64,000 nt of DNA from positions 1 through 64,000 of the forward strand of contig JBDKVA010000020.1 of assembly GCA_039679375.1 (NCBI GenBank), in the 5' to 3' direction. Under the pieces are notes generated by a model, which was not told the origin of the DNA, made no database searches, and worked only from the letters and a program-made list of their open reading frames with translations. How positions within the stretch are numbered: position 1 is the first letter of the stretch; the number at the start of each line of letters is the position of its first letter. The position numbers and the translations under genes were made by a program. The DNA comes from JBDKVA01 sp039679375. Its GTDB lineage: Bacteria; Bacillota; Clostridia; Acetivibrionales; DTU013. Shown here one piece after another: positions 14,846 through 22,833 of the stretch.

Positions 14846-15457
14846 TTGGAAAAAATATTGTTGATCGAAGATGATGATAGCATCAAGTGTGAGCTGATGA
14901 CGCTGCTTCGGGCTAACGGGTATCTGACCGTGGACGAGCCGCCCTGTGATCTGGCGCTGCTGGACATCAACCTTCCGGGAGAAAGCGGCTATGAGATCTG
15001 CCGGAAGCTGAGATTGAATTCAGATGTGCCGGTGATTTTTCTCACTGCCAGGGATTCTGCTGAGGATGAAATCCTGGGCTTCGGCGTGGGCGCAGACGAT
15101 TATATCCGCAAGCCGTACAACTCCTCTGTGCTGCTGGCCCGGATCTCCCGGCTGCTGAAGCGAAAAAGCAGCCCGATGATGACCGTCCGGGAGCTGACAT
15201 TGAATCTTTCGGATATGACGGTCAGCTTTGGCGGGAACACCAAAGAACTGACGAAAAACGAGACCCGGATTCTGGCTTGCCTGGTGAAAAAGGAGCTTTG
15301 TACCCGCGAGGAGATCATTGAGGACTTGTGGAACAACAGTCTGTACATCGATGAAAACACCCTTTATGTCAATGTGAACCGCCTGCGGGAGAAATTAAAA
15401 CAGCTGGGCGCTGAGGATTACATCCGTACGGTCCGCGGCGTGGGGTACCGCATATGA
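14846..15457 (+). CDS. bceR-like: BceR-type response regulator
   Basis: A 203-residue OmpR/PhoB-family response regulator starting from TTG with GGAGAG about 9 bases upstream. The receiver has the acidic pair EDDD near residue 8, the phospho-acceptor Asp in LALLDINLPGESGYEIC (~residue 38) and the conserved Lys in DDYIRKPYNSSVL. The winged-helix effector follows (~residues 110-203, ending TVRGVGYRI). The receiver is slightly short, as is common in Bce systems. It overlaps the sensor kinase gene by 4 bases. Together with the ABC transporter downstream it forms a peptide-antibiotic sensing module. Candidate binding repeats lie before the transporter genes. Confidence 0.88.
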   Translation: MEKILLIEDDDSIKCELMTLLRANGYLTVDEPPCDLALLDINLPGESGYEICRKLRLNSDVPVIFLTARDSAEDEILGFGVGADDYIRKPYNSSVLLARISRLLKRKSSPMMTVRELTLNLSDMTVSFGGNTKELTKNETRILACLVKKELCTREEIIEDLWNNSLYIDENTLYVNVNRLREKLKQLGAEDYIRTVRGVGYRI

Positions 15458-16431
15458 AGCTCAGAGAGTATGTCTGTTCAAAAGCCGTGACCTTGTGCTT
15501 TCTCGTCATTGGCGCTTTGATTTCAGGCATCTTCATGTTCTGCGCCGAGATCGATACGCTGCTGATTTGGATGGCGGAGCTGCTTCTGCTGATGGTGGTT
15601 CTGGGATGGCTGACAGTCAGTTATTGCCTGGAACGTGCCAAGCTGAAAAAGCTGGAACGGATCATAGCTGAATTGCCGGAAAAATACCTTCTGGGAGAAG
15701 TGCTGCCACCTCCCACAGGTGCTTTGGAAAAGCAGTATTTTGGAATTATGAAGGCGTTGTCCCGTTCCGCAATTGGGGCTGTGGAACTGGCTCAACGGGA
15801 AAAGAATGAATATTGCGACTATGTGGAAAGCTGGATTCATGAAATCAAGACACCCCTGACTGCTTGCTCGCTGATTCTTTCCAACGACGGTGACGTCCGG
15901 AAACTGAAGCGGGAGCTGAAACGGGCCGACAACCTGACCGAAAGTATTCTCTACTACGCCAGAATGCGCAGCATCGAAAAGGATACTCTGATTAAAGAAG
16001 TCCAGGTGGCACAGGTCATGGACGAAGCGGTGAAAAGCCAGATGGAGCTGCTGATTGCCGCAGGCATTGGTGTGGAGCTGCATGGCGATTTTACGGTCCA
16101 CACCGACAGCAAATCTCTGGGATTCATTTTGAAGCAATTGTTGATCAACTGTGCCAAGTATTGCCCCGGTTGTCATGTGACCATGACGGCTGCAGATGGC
16201 GTAATTATCGTCAAGGACAGCGGCATCGGCATTCCCCGGCACGAGCTCCGCCGTATCACAGAGCGGGGGTTCACCGGTACGAATGGCCGCCGGATGGGCG
16301 GCAGCACCGGCATGGGGCTGTACATCGTCAGTGAGCTGTGCCGGCAGCTTGGCATTACCTTGGAAATAGATTCGGAGCTATCCCAATACACCCGCGTTTG
16401 TCTTTCTTTCGATCATCTTACAAAAACGTAA
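15454..16431 (+). CDS. bceS-like: BceS-type intramembrane-sensing histidine kinase
   Basis: A 325-residue kinase with two transmembrane helices (~residues 10-33 and 36-60) and almost no extracellular loop, the hallmark of intramembrane-sensing kinases that rely on a partner ABC transporter for detection. The dimerisation box is YVESWIHEIKTPLTACSL (His near residue 130). The ATPase domain shows the N box LKQLLINCAKYC, IIVKDSGIGIPRHE and the GRRMGGSTGMGLYIV lid and G2 box. It overlaps the response regulator by 4 bases. It likely perceives the flux of the BceAB-like transporter encoded just downstream, rather than drug directly. Confidence 0.88.
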   Translation: MKLREYVCSKAVTLCFLVIGALISGIFMFCAEIDTLLIWMAELLLLMVVLGWLTVSYCLERAKLKKLERIIAELPEKYLLGEVLPPPTGALEKQYFGIMKALSRSAIGAVELAQREKNEYCDYVESWIHEIKTPLTACSLILSNDGDVRKLKRELKRADNLTESILYYARMRSIEKDTLIKEVQVAQVMDEAVKSQMELLIAAGIGVELHGDFTVHTDSKSLGFILKQLLINCAKYCPGCHVTMTAADGVIIVKDSGIGIPRHELRRITERGFTGTNGRRMGGSTGMGLYIVSELCRQLGITLEIDSELSQYTRVCLSFDHLTKT

Positions 16432-16482
16432 GATAAACAATATATTAACGTAAGAACAAAAGCCCCCGTTTCATGCTACAAT
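16425..16482 (+). promoter_or_regulatory. tandem AACGTAAGA boxes and promoter of the bceAB-like operon
   Basis: AACGTAAGA occurs at 16425-16433 and 16447-16455, 22 bases apart, two helical turns, as expected for a tandem OmpR-family regulator site. The first overlaps the kinase stop codon. TACAAT (16477-16482) follows with no good -35 box, as is usual for activator-dependent promoters. Confidence 0.6.
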
Positions 16483-16506
16483 AAGTGCGAAACGGAGGTT
16501 GTTTTA

Positions 16507-17271
16507 TTGAAAGATATTTTACAGGTCAAAAATGTCACTAAATATTATAGCAGCGGAAGCGTTGTAACCAAAGCGCTTGACGGAATTTCCTTTACGGTGA
16601 ATCAGGGAGAGTTTACCGCCATTATGGGCGCCTCCGGCTCCGGCAAAAGCACGTTGCTCAATGTGATTTCCACAATCGACCGGGTCAGCGCCGGAGATAT
16701 CTATGTAGAGGGCAAAAATCTGGCTGAAATGAAGGAAAACCAGTTGTCCGCATTCCGCCGGGACAAGCTGGGCTTCATCTTCCAGGAGTACAATCTGCTG
16801 GACACACTGACCATTGGTGAAAACATTACCCTGCCCCTGAACCTCAAAAAGGCAGATGTGAAAACAACGGAAAAGGAACTGATGCGCGTTTCCAATGCAT
16901 TAGGTGTTGCCGATCAGTTGTCTAAATTTCCATATGAGCTATCAGGCGGACAGCGGCAGCGGGCAGCCTGTGCCAGAGCTATTATTACAGGCCCTTCACT
17001 GGTGTTGGCGGATGAACCCACCGGCGCTCTGGATTCCCTGAACTCCAGGCAGCTGATGAAAACCTTTGTGCAGATGAACCAGTCTATGGGCTCTACCATC
17101 CTGATGGTAACCCATGATCCGGTGGTAGGCTCATATGCCAAACGTGTACTGTTCCTGAAGGATGGCAAAATTTGGAGCGAGATTGATAATGGTGATCGGG
17201 ACAGACAGGCTATGTATCAGGAGATCCTGTCGGTCATGGCAGCGCTGGGAGGTGACACAGTTGTTCGCTAA
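16507..17271 (+). CDS. bceA-like: BceA-type ABC transporter ATPase
   Basis: A 254-residue MacB/LolD-type nucleotide-binding subunit with Walker A GASGSGKST (~residues 40-48), Q-loop FIFQEYNLLD, signature LSGGQRQRAACARAI, Walker B LVLADEPTGALDS and switch His in MVTHDP. It would couple ATP hydrolysis to removal of cell-wall active peptide antibiotics from their lipid target, with the large permease downstream. The start is TTG at 16507 following CGGAGG. It overlaps the permease by 11 bases. It sits behind the candidate regulator boxes, so it is probably induced by the two-component pair. Confidence 0.9.
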   Translation: MKDILQVKNVTKYYSSGSVVTKALDGISFTVNQGEFTAIMGASGSGKSTLLNVISTIDRVSAGDIYVEGKNLAEMKENQLSAFRRDKLGFIFQEYNLLDTLTIGENITLPLNLKKADVKTTEKELMRVSNALGVADQLSKFPYELSGGQRQRAACARAIITGPSLVLADEPTGALDSLNSRQLMKTFVQMNQSMGSTILMVTHDPVVGSYAKRVLFLKDGKIWSEIDNGDRDRQAMYQEILSVMAALGGDTVVR

Positions 17272-19228
17272 ACTGGCCTCCCGCAATGTCAAACGGCAGA
17301 TCGGCAATTATCTGATCTATTTTATCACCGTGTCGCTGACAGTAGCGCTGATGTTTGCAGTAAACAACGTCATTTTCTGCAAGCAGCTGCAGGACTATGC
17401 TGAGAGCATAAGTTCACTGAAATCAGGCCTCATCGGTATCACGATCTTCATCTCTCTCATCGTGTCCTTTGTCCTTGGTTATGCCACGAACTTCATGCTC
17501 AAGCTGCGCAAACGGGAGTTCGGCACTTATCTGACCCTGGGTATGACACGGAAAAACATTCTGACCATTTTCATTCTGGAAACCATGATTTTGTGTGTTG
17601 CGGCTCTAGCGGCTGGTATCCTTCTTGGATTTTTCCTCTACCAAGGCCTGATGGGGCTCCTCACCCATCTGATGGAAATCGATTATGTCTTTGCTGCCTA
17701 CTCCACGAAAGGTCTGGTCTTTACCGTGGTACTGGTGACAGTCGTGTTTCTTCTGGCTTCCGTGACTTCTGCCATCTATCTGAAGCGGGTCAGCGCCTTT
17801 CAGCTGATCCATGGAGACAGGATGGTGGAAAAAAGCGTGAAACACCCTGTACTCTGGCTGATCGTCACACTAATTTCCCTGGCTGCGATCACGGGAAGCT
17901 GTGTGGTCTTTTATCGAACCGTGGAAGAGGCGTTTTTAAGCTTTGGGGAATCAAACGGCTTGCCTATTTTGTACAGTCTTATGGTATTGGCCATTACCAT
18001 TGTGACCTTTCATATCGGTCTCGCCCGCAGTGTGGTCAATCTGATGCTGAAAAACAGGAGGTTTAGCAGCCGGGGTACCAATACGTTTACGCTAAGGCAG
18101 CTCTCCGGCAAGCTGGGTGCAAATTCCGTCATGGCAGGAGCACTGGCATTTCTGATAGCCTTTGCGGTCATCGGGGCCAATGTATCATTTATCCAGAAGG
18201 TTTCCGAACAGGCATCTCTGGATAAACATTATCCCTTTGATCTCAGTGCCAACCTGGATATGGGTGAAGAAAGCCCCGTGGACTTAGCGAAAGCGAAGCA
18301 GATCATCGGTGAATACACAGAGATTGAGAAAGAGATCCTTTTTAATCTCTATACCACCGGCGATGGTTATCTTCATAGCTTTACCCCGTTGACGGGAAAG
18401 GGCTATGAGAGATTGTGGGACTCTATCATCAAAGAGAGCGATATCAACCGCCTGAATGCCGCCCTGGGGAGGGAACCGATTGATCTGAATGGCGGCTTTG
18501 TGATTCTGTCCGACATGCCACGGGTTCTGAATCTCGATTTTTCCTCAGCCAGGCTGAAATTGAACGGGGAGACCTATGACTGCACAGGTAAAATGGGTGC
18601 CATGTCGCTGTATACCTACTGTTATTTTGTGGCCGTTGTACCGGATGAGGCGGTAGAGGGTCTCGCCATCCAGACTCGATGTGCATCCTTTGATCTGAAC
18701 GATGGAACGTACGATGCCCAAGGGCTTCAAAAAGCATTGTCTTATCATTATACCACCGGTAACGGCTATACTTATGAACGCTGCGATTACCTAATTAAAG
18801 AATACAACAGACTGCAGAGCAACAGCACGACAGCCGTCTTTATCATCGGCGCCCTTTACACTGCAGTAGTCTTTGTATTTATGTCCATGGCTATACTGGC
18901 TCTAAAAACCTTATCCGGCCTGTCGGATGACAAACAGAGGTATGGTACATTATTCCGCCTGGGCGCCGGGGAACGGGAGCAAAGCAGGACCCTGTTTATG
19001 CAGACCTTCAGTTTCTTCTTCCTGCCTTTCGCTCTGCCCATGCTGCTGAGCGTTCCTGCCGGCATTATTTGTTACCGGATCATGGAGCTGGGCGGCTTTG
19101 ATGCACAGTCTGGCGAGGTGCTGGTAAATACCATCCTTATTGCTGCCGTGATGACTGTGATCTACGTTCTTTATTTTAGCGCAACCTACCTGATTGCCAG
19201 GCGAAATATTGTCCGCATAAATATCTGA
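17261..19228 (+). CDS. bceB-like: BceB-type FtsX-domain ABC transporter permease
   Basis: A 655-residue permease with the BceB layout: about ten predicted transmembrane segments, two FtsX-type regions, and a large extracytoplasmic domain of ~200 residues between the seventh and eighth helices (about residues 330-520, with many aromatic and charged residues). It begins LFAKLASRNVKRQIGNYLIY. The start was placed at TTG 17261 because GGGAGG lies 8 bases upstream inside bceA; the longer frame from 17162 has no such support. The partner ATPase overlaps by 11 bases. It acts in the membrane as sensor and detoxification pump with the kinase. The region is more GC-rich than its surroundings, which suggests acquisition as a unit. 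Confidence 0.88.
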   Translation: MFAKLASRNVKRQIGNYLIYFITVSLTVALMFAVNNVIFCKQLQDYAESISSLKSGLIGITIFISLIVSFVLGYATNFMLKLRKREFGTYLTLGMTRKNILTIFILETMILCVAALAAGILLGFFLYQGLMGLLTHLMEIDYVFAAYSTKGLVFTVVLVTVVFLLASVTSAIYLKRVSAFQLIHGDRMVEKSVKHPVLWLIVTLISLAAITGSCVVFYRTVEEAFLSFGESNGLPILYSLMVLAITIVTFHIGLARSVVNLMLKNRRFSSRGTNTFTLRQLSGKLGANSVMAGALAFLIAFAVIGANVSFIQKVSEQASLDKHYPFDLSANLDMGEESPVDLAKAKQIIGEYTEIEKEILFNLYTTGDGYLHSFTPLTGKGYERLWDSIIKESDINRLNAALGREPIDLNGGFVILSDMPRVLNLDFSSARLKLNGETYDCTGKMGAMSLYTYCYFVAVVPDEAVEGLAIQTRCASFDLNDGTYDAQGLQKALSYHYTTGNGYTYERCDYLIKEYNRLQSNSTTAVFIIGALYTAVVFVFMSMAILALKTLSGLSDDKQRYGTLFRLGAGEREQSRTLFMQTFSFFFLPFALPMLLSVPAGIICYRIMELGGFDAQSGEVLVNTILIAAVMTVIYVLYFSATYLIARRNIVRINI

Positions 19229-19244
19229 CGGGAATAGACGATAT

Positions 19245-19301
19245 CTTAAAGAATTCTTAAGGATTTCCCCGCTTGGTTTTTAAGAATAGACTCGATACAA
19301 T
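19245..19301 (+). promoter_or_regulatory. CTTAA direct repeats and promoter of the papain-like hydrolase gene
   Basis: CTTAA occurs at 19245-19249 and 19256-19260, one helical turn apart, the pattern of OmpR-family regulator sites. TTGGTT (19273-19278), 17 bases, TACAAT (19296-19301) form a plausible promoter. The boxes differ from those at 16425, so shared control by the same regulator is uncertain. Confidence 0.5.
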
Positions 19302-19327
19302 GAAGCAGGGAAGGTGAGAAATTATCT

Positions 19328-19879
19328 ATGAAATCCATTTATCTTTTACTGACCAGATCCGAATCCCTTATCTCCAAAGCGATTCGATGGGTTACCGGCG
19401 ATCTGTACACTCATGTTTCGATGGCGTTTGACAGAAGCCTTTCAACTCTGTATAGCTTTGCCCGAAAGTACACTGCCTTTCCACTTCCGGCCGGTCTGGT
19501 GACGGAGCATCTCGACACCGGCTTTTTCGCAAGGCACCGGGGTATGCCCTGTGCGCTGCTGGAGCTGCAGGTGGAGGATACGGTGTACAACAGCGCCAGG
19601 CAGAAACTGGAGCAGATGATGCAGCAGCCGGAAATGTACCATTACAATGTGGTTGGGCTGATATCGTGCAGGCTGGCAATCCCGCTTGAGCGGCGTCGCC
19701 ACTATTTCTGCTCGCAGTTTGTTGGAGAGATTCTGCTGCAAAGCGGAGCTGTGACCTTGCCAAAGCCGGTATCGCTGATGCGGCCGGTGGACTATGACCT
19801 GATGCCGGAGTTTTCCTGCCTGTTCCGTGGGCAATTGGATGCTCTCTCCATCCGCACTATGTGTTTGTTTGTAGCTTGA
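19328..19879 (+). CDS. YiiX/YaeF-like permuted papain-fold hydrolase
   Basis: A 183-residue protein of the NlpC/P60-related YiiX/YebB (DUF830) type. The likely active-site His is in LYTHVSMAF (~residue 30) and the Cys in YFCSQFVGE (~residue 127), the His-before-Cys order of permuted papain-like enzymes. No signal peptide is seen, so it probably acts in the cytosol on an amide or thioester. AAGGTGAG precedes the ATG. It follows the BceAB-like transporter with its own promoter and may belong to the envelope-stress response, which is an inference. C-terminal residues after ~155 are not conserved in the family as far as I can tell. Confidence 0.65.
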   Translation: MKSIYLLLTRSESLISKAIRWVTGDLYTHVSMAFDRSLSTLYSFARKYTAFPLPAGLVTEHLDTGFFARHRGMPCALLELQVEDTVYNSARQKLEQMMQQPEMYHYNVVGLISCRLAIPLERRRHYFCSQFVGEILLQSGAVTLPKPVSLMRPVDYDLMPEFSCLFRGQLDALSIRTMCLFVA

Positions 19880-19911
19880 TGAATGTAGTCAGTTAATACT
19901 TATGGAACTGA

Positions 19912-20172
19912 TTGAACCTCACACGAACACTAAATTCCATAGTTATGCGTCTTGATTTCAGCCAGAACGAGGAAGCCGTCATTGGTCATCTGCTGCGGAG
20001 TATCTGCCGGCAGGAATATCCTTTCAAGCTTGTGACCGTTTTCGTTGTGGCAGACAACTGCACCGACAGCTCGGCTGAAATTGCCCGGAAGGCAGACATT
20101 GTGGTCTATGAGCGATTCAATGCAGTACATATTGGTAAGGGTTATGCGCATTTTGTTCCTTATACATTATAA
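19912..20172 (+). pseudogene. internal fragment of a family 2 glycosyltransferase
   Basis: The frame contains NEEAVIGHLLRSICRQEYPF then VVADNCTDSSAEIA and VYERF, the nucleotide-sugar binding N-terminal motifs of GT2 enzymes such as cellulose synthase-like transferases. About 30 residues of the usual N-terminus are replaced and everything after GKGYAHF is missing (the family continues for 200 residues or more). There is no credible ribosome site. It is a decayed fragment. Confidence 0.7.
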
Positions 20173-20195
20173 TAAGATGAACCCACATGTAACAA

Positions 20196-20241
20196 TATAG
20201 CACAAGAACATGACATATAGCTGTCATGTTCTTGTGCTATA
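20196..20241 (+). promoter_or_regulatory. 20-bp-arm palindrome over the yjbR-WYL promoter, containing TGACA-N6-TGTCA
   Basis: Perfect arms 20196-20215 and 20222-20241 with a 6-base centre. The core, 20211-20226, is TGACA-TATAGC-TGTCA, matching the same spaced dyad at 28364 and 30772. The right arm ends in TATAAT (20238-20243). This is a strong operator candidate for autoregulation by the WYL regulator encoded two genes on; it could also be read as an insertion-derived hairpin. Confidence 0.65.
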
Positions 20242-20265
20242 ATGGATTGCGAGAGGTGTTATAAT

Positions 20266-20649
20266 ATGGTAAACAAACAAATAAGCGATTACTGCTTATC
20301 TAAACCAGGCGCTTATGAAGATTTTCCTTTCGGAGAAATCCCGATATGCTATAAAGTTTGCGGCAAGCTGTTTTTACAGCTGTACCCGATGCCGGACAAC
20401 AACAAAATCACCATAAGCTGCGAACCTATGCGGGCAGACTTTTACCGGCAGCTATATCCCGGCGTTGTTATGCCCGGATACCATTGTCCCGGTCGTCTCA
20501 AACCGCACATGAATACTGTTTACCTGAACAAAGATGTGAATGATGCAATGATTTTCAAAATGATTGACCATTCGTATGACAGAGTGGTTAATAAGCTGAC
20601 GCGCCGGGAAAAGGCAGAGCTTTATAAAATATCGGAGGGCAGTATATGA
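20266..20649 (+). CDS. MmcQ/YjbR family protein
   Basis: A 127-residue CyaY-fold protein of the MmcQ/YjbR family: GAYEDFPFGEIPICYKVCGK near the start, LFLQLYPMPD, and KPHMNTVYLNKDVNDAMIFKMIDHSYDRVV at the end. These proteins are often called DNA-binding but their role is poorly known. The start at 20266 was chosen because GAGAGGTG sits 7 bases upstream; a longer frame begins at 20242 inside the operator and has no such site. The stop overlaps the ATG of the WYL regulator, so both are made from one message. Confidence 0.85.
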   Translation: MVNKQISDYCLSKPGAYEDFPFGEIPICYKVCGKLFLQLYPMPDNNKITISCEPMRADFYRQLYPGVVMPGYHCPGRLKPHMNTVYLNKDVNDAMIFKMIDHSYDRVVNKLTRREKAELYKISEGSI

Positions 20650-21551
20650 AACTTGACCGTCTGCTTGGTATTCTCACAATTCTTCTTAAAAACGACCGTG
20701 TAACTGCACCTCAGCTTGCCGAAAAGTTTGAGGTTACACGCCGCACTATCGGGCGGGACATTGACACGCTTTGTCAGGCAGGAATACCCATTGTAACGCA
20801 TCAGGGCGGAGGCGGAGGTATTTCGGTTGCCGACGGCTATAAGCTGGACAAAAGCATTCTCACCGCCGACGAGCTTTCCAGTATTATTGCGGCGCTCAAG
20901 GGGATTGGCAGCGTATCGGAGAAATCTCAGATTGAACGGACGCTTGATAAGCTGTCCGCCAGCAAAGACACTGTAGTGTCTTTACGGGAGCCTATCTTCA
21001 TTGATCTTGCGTCCCATTATAAAGGCAGCCTGATGCCTAAAATCAAGCTTATCAAGCAGGCCGTTCTGGAGCAAAGGCTGATAGAATTTGACTATTACTA
21101 TGAAAAAGGCCAATCACGCCGCCGGATTGAACCATACTTTGTCATTTTTCAGTGGACGGCATGGTATGTATTCGGATTCTGTTTGGAGCGGCAGGATTGG
21201 CGGATGTTTAAGTTAGCGCGGCTGTGGGATCTGCAGTTGTGCAGGGAAACCTATACCCGGCGGGAGATACCGCCGGAGAGGCGGGATTTTAACGCGCACC
21301 TGCCTGACGACAAAAAGCTGGTGGCTTTGTTTGAGCCCTCTGTGAAATACCAGCTGATCGAAACATACGGTTTGAATTGCTTTACTGAAACAGAGGACGG
21401 CAGGCTGCGGCTGGAAATCGGCTATACCAACCGGGATTATACAATAAGCTGGCTGCTGGGCTTCGGGAACAAGGCAAAAGTAATTGAGCCGATTGATATG
21501 GCTGATGAGATAAAAAGGATTGTCGAAAATATAATTCAAAACTACAAATGA
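20646..21551 (+). CDS. YafY-type HTH-WYL transcriptional regulator
   Basis: A 301-residue regulator. An N-terminal DeoR/HTH_11 winged helix (LDRLLGILTILLKNDRVTAP, recognition helix in FEVTRRTIGRDIDTL) is followed by a WYL ligand-binding domain around residues 135-215 (IEFDYYYEKGQSRRRIEPY, FQWTAWYVFGFCLERQDWRM) and a WCX-type C-terminal wing. WYL proteins such as PafBC and DriD sense DNA damage or single-stranded DNA, though many respond to other ligands. It overlaps yjbR by 4 bases and so would be controlled by the palindrome at 20196. The same dyad precedes both Fpg-like loci, suggesting a small regulon. Confidence 0.88.
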   Translation: MKLDRLLGILTILLKNDRVTAPQLAEKFEVTRRTIGRDIDTLCQAGIPIVTHQGGGGGISVADGYKLDKSILTADELSSIIAALKGIGSVSEKSQIERTLDKLSASKDTVVSLREPIFIDLASHYKGSLMPKIKLIKQAVLEQRLIEFDYYYEKGQSRRRIEPYFVIFQWTAWYVFGFCLERQDWRMFKLARLWDLQLCRETYTRREIPPERRDFNAHLPDDKKLVALFEPSVKYQLIETYGLNCFTETEDGRLRLEIGYTNRDYTISWLLGFGNKAKVIEPIDMADEIKRIVENIIQNYK

Positions 21552-21614
21552 ATAAGACAGGCTGTCGTCCTGTTCGGGATGATATGATGAATTAAAAAAA
21601 CGGGAGGAATGGAA

Positions 21615-22055
21615 ATGGACAAAGAAATTATTGAAAGAGCCGGAGAAATCATCCGGCAGAATACTGCTCACAACTCGCCGGAGGGTTCCGAACCGTACTG
21701 TGTTTTGGCGCTGATTGACGCAAACGGTTATCCCACGGCATCAACGCTCACTGCGGCAAAAGCAGACGGTATCAGCTGGATTACTTTTTGTACCGGGCTT
21801 GGGAGCAACAAGACAAAGCGCATAAGCGGTTGCAACCGCGCAAGTATATGTTTTAACACGAGTGGAGCGTATAATATTACCTTGGTCGGCACGATAGAAA
21901 TCGTAACGGACGCGGCAATTAAACAAGAAATGTGGTACGAGGGCCTCAAACACCATTTTAGCGGCGCGGATGACCCCAATTATTGTGTTTTGCGTTTTCA
22001 TACGCAACGATACAACCTTTTAATCGATTGGAAGGAGGCGCAGGGATTGCTATGA
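21615..22055 (+). CDS. pyridoxamine 5'-phosphate oxidase family protein
   Basis: A 146-residue split-barrel flavin-binding protein. It shows the FMN-contact strands EPYCVLALIDANGYPTASTL and ADGISWITFCTGLGSNKTKR, then ASICFNTSGAYNITLVGTIE and a terminal RFHTQRYNLLIDWKE. These features match the Pyridox_oxidase-like general stress/heme-flavin family rather than true PdxH, which is longer. The ATG at 21615 was preferred because GGGAGG is 7 bases upstream; ATG 21609 is too close. The last four bases overlap the start of the flavin reductase gene. Reaction unknown; probably an F420- or FMN-dependent reductase. Confidence 0.83.
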   Translation: MDKEIIERAGEIIRQNTAHNSPEGSEPYCVLALIDANGYPTASTLTAAKADGISWITFCTGLGSNKTKRISGCNRASICFNTSGAYNITLVGTIEIVTDAAIKQEMWYEGLKHHFSGADDPNYCVLRFHTQRYNLLIDWKEAQGLL

Positions 22056-22705
22056 AAATAGAAATCGGAGCGCAAAAACCGGAACACTTTGCAACTTACT
22101 GGCCGGGGCAGTACGAGATTTTTTCGCACTTTGAGTATGCCTGCGGCATACCAAGCGTTTTACATGCAGTAACAACACTAAAGGAAAACGGCAAAGCAAA
22201 CGTAAACTTTAACTTTTCCGGCAGCTTTACAGGGGATGGCGACGGCTTCTTTGCTATCATCCCAATCTATCGGCACACGCATACTTATAAGAATATTTTA
22301 CGTACCGGCGAATTTGTCATCAACTTTATCAGCAAGGATTATTTTGACGACTGTATCACCACCATAAACCATAACGATGATGAAACAGATGAGTTTGAAG
22401 CCGGGAGTTTTCATAAAGAGCAGGCAAAAACAGTTGTTTGCCCGCGTATGCAAGAAGCCTTCCTTTCATTGGAGTGCAGATTTGAAAGAGAAATAGATTT
22501 GTCGGGAAGCAGCAGAGCATCTCTTGTTATCGGTAGGGTTAACCATATAGCCATGCAGAAGGAATACGCGAAGGGGATAGACGGTAAATATGAAGACAGC
22601 GGATTTATGCTGAATATCCATGCGCCGAAAAATTTGATCACCGGTGAAGGCAAGCCCAGCGCGGTTGCGGTGTGCAAAGTTGTAAGGGTAAATGAGGAAG
22701 GGTAA
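22052..22705 (+). CDS. flavin reductase-like domain protein
   Basis: A 217-residue flavoprotein of the flavin reductase-like (FMN-binding split barrel) family: LHAVTTLKENGKANVNFNFS near the N-terminus, TYKNILRTGEFVINFISKDY in the middle and EKASLVIGRVNH-like SRASLVIGRVNHIAMQKEYA later. The start at 22052 overlaps the previous stop as ATGA; the frame further upstream is not supported. Such proteins bind FMN and reduce flavin or act as stand-alone oxidoreductases. A degenerate copy of part of this gene (22441-22490) recurs at about 29780-29825. A terminator follows. Confidence 0.83.
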   Translation: MKIEIGAQKPEHFATYWPGQYEIFSHFEYACGIPSVLHAVTTLKENGKANVNFNFSGSFTGDGDGFFAIIPIYRHTHTYKNILRTGEFVINFISKDYFDDCITTINHNDDETDEFEAGSFHKEQAKTVVCPRMQEAFLSLECRFEREIDLSGSSRASLVIGRVNHIAMQKEYAKGIDGKYEDSGFMLNIHAPKNLITGEGKPSAVAVCKVVRVNEEG

Positions 22706-22737
22706 TGAAAGATTTAATTAATGTTGACAGATTGTAC

Positions 22738-22760
22738 AAACCGGCTTTGCCGGTTTTTTC
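22738..22760 (+). terminator. intrinsic terminator after the flavin reductase gene
   Basis: AACCGGC (22739-22745), a 3-base loop, GCCGGTT (22749-22755) and a TTTTTT tail. It ends the yjbR-WYL-flavoprotein transcript. Confidence 0.85.
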
Positions 22761-22776
22761 TTTTGTGTGTTATAAT
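22747..22776 (+). promoter_or_regulatory. dipeptidase promoter overlapping the terminator
   Basis: TATAAT (22771-22776) with TTGCCG (22747-22752) 18 bases upstream; the -35 lies in the terminator stem. It would drive the M20 peptidase gene starting at 22834. Confidence 0.5.
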
Positions 22777-22833
22777 ACAACAAGTACATAAGGTTAAGAA
22801 TAATATAACCACATATAGAACGGAGATTATTTT

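Noticed and set aside
17162..17260. N-terminal extension of the BceB-like permease
   Set aside because: The extra 33 residues lie inside bceA in another frame, are unlike the family and lack a ribosome site; TTG 17261 fits better.
20196..20241. Long palindrome as an intrinsic terminator of the glycosyltransferase remnant
   Set aside because: No U-tract follows and the centre matches the operator dyad seen at two other promoters, so an operator is the better reading.
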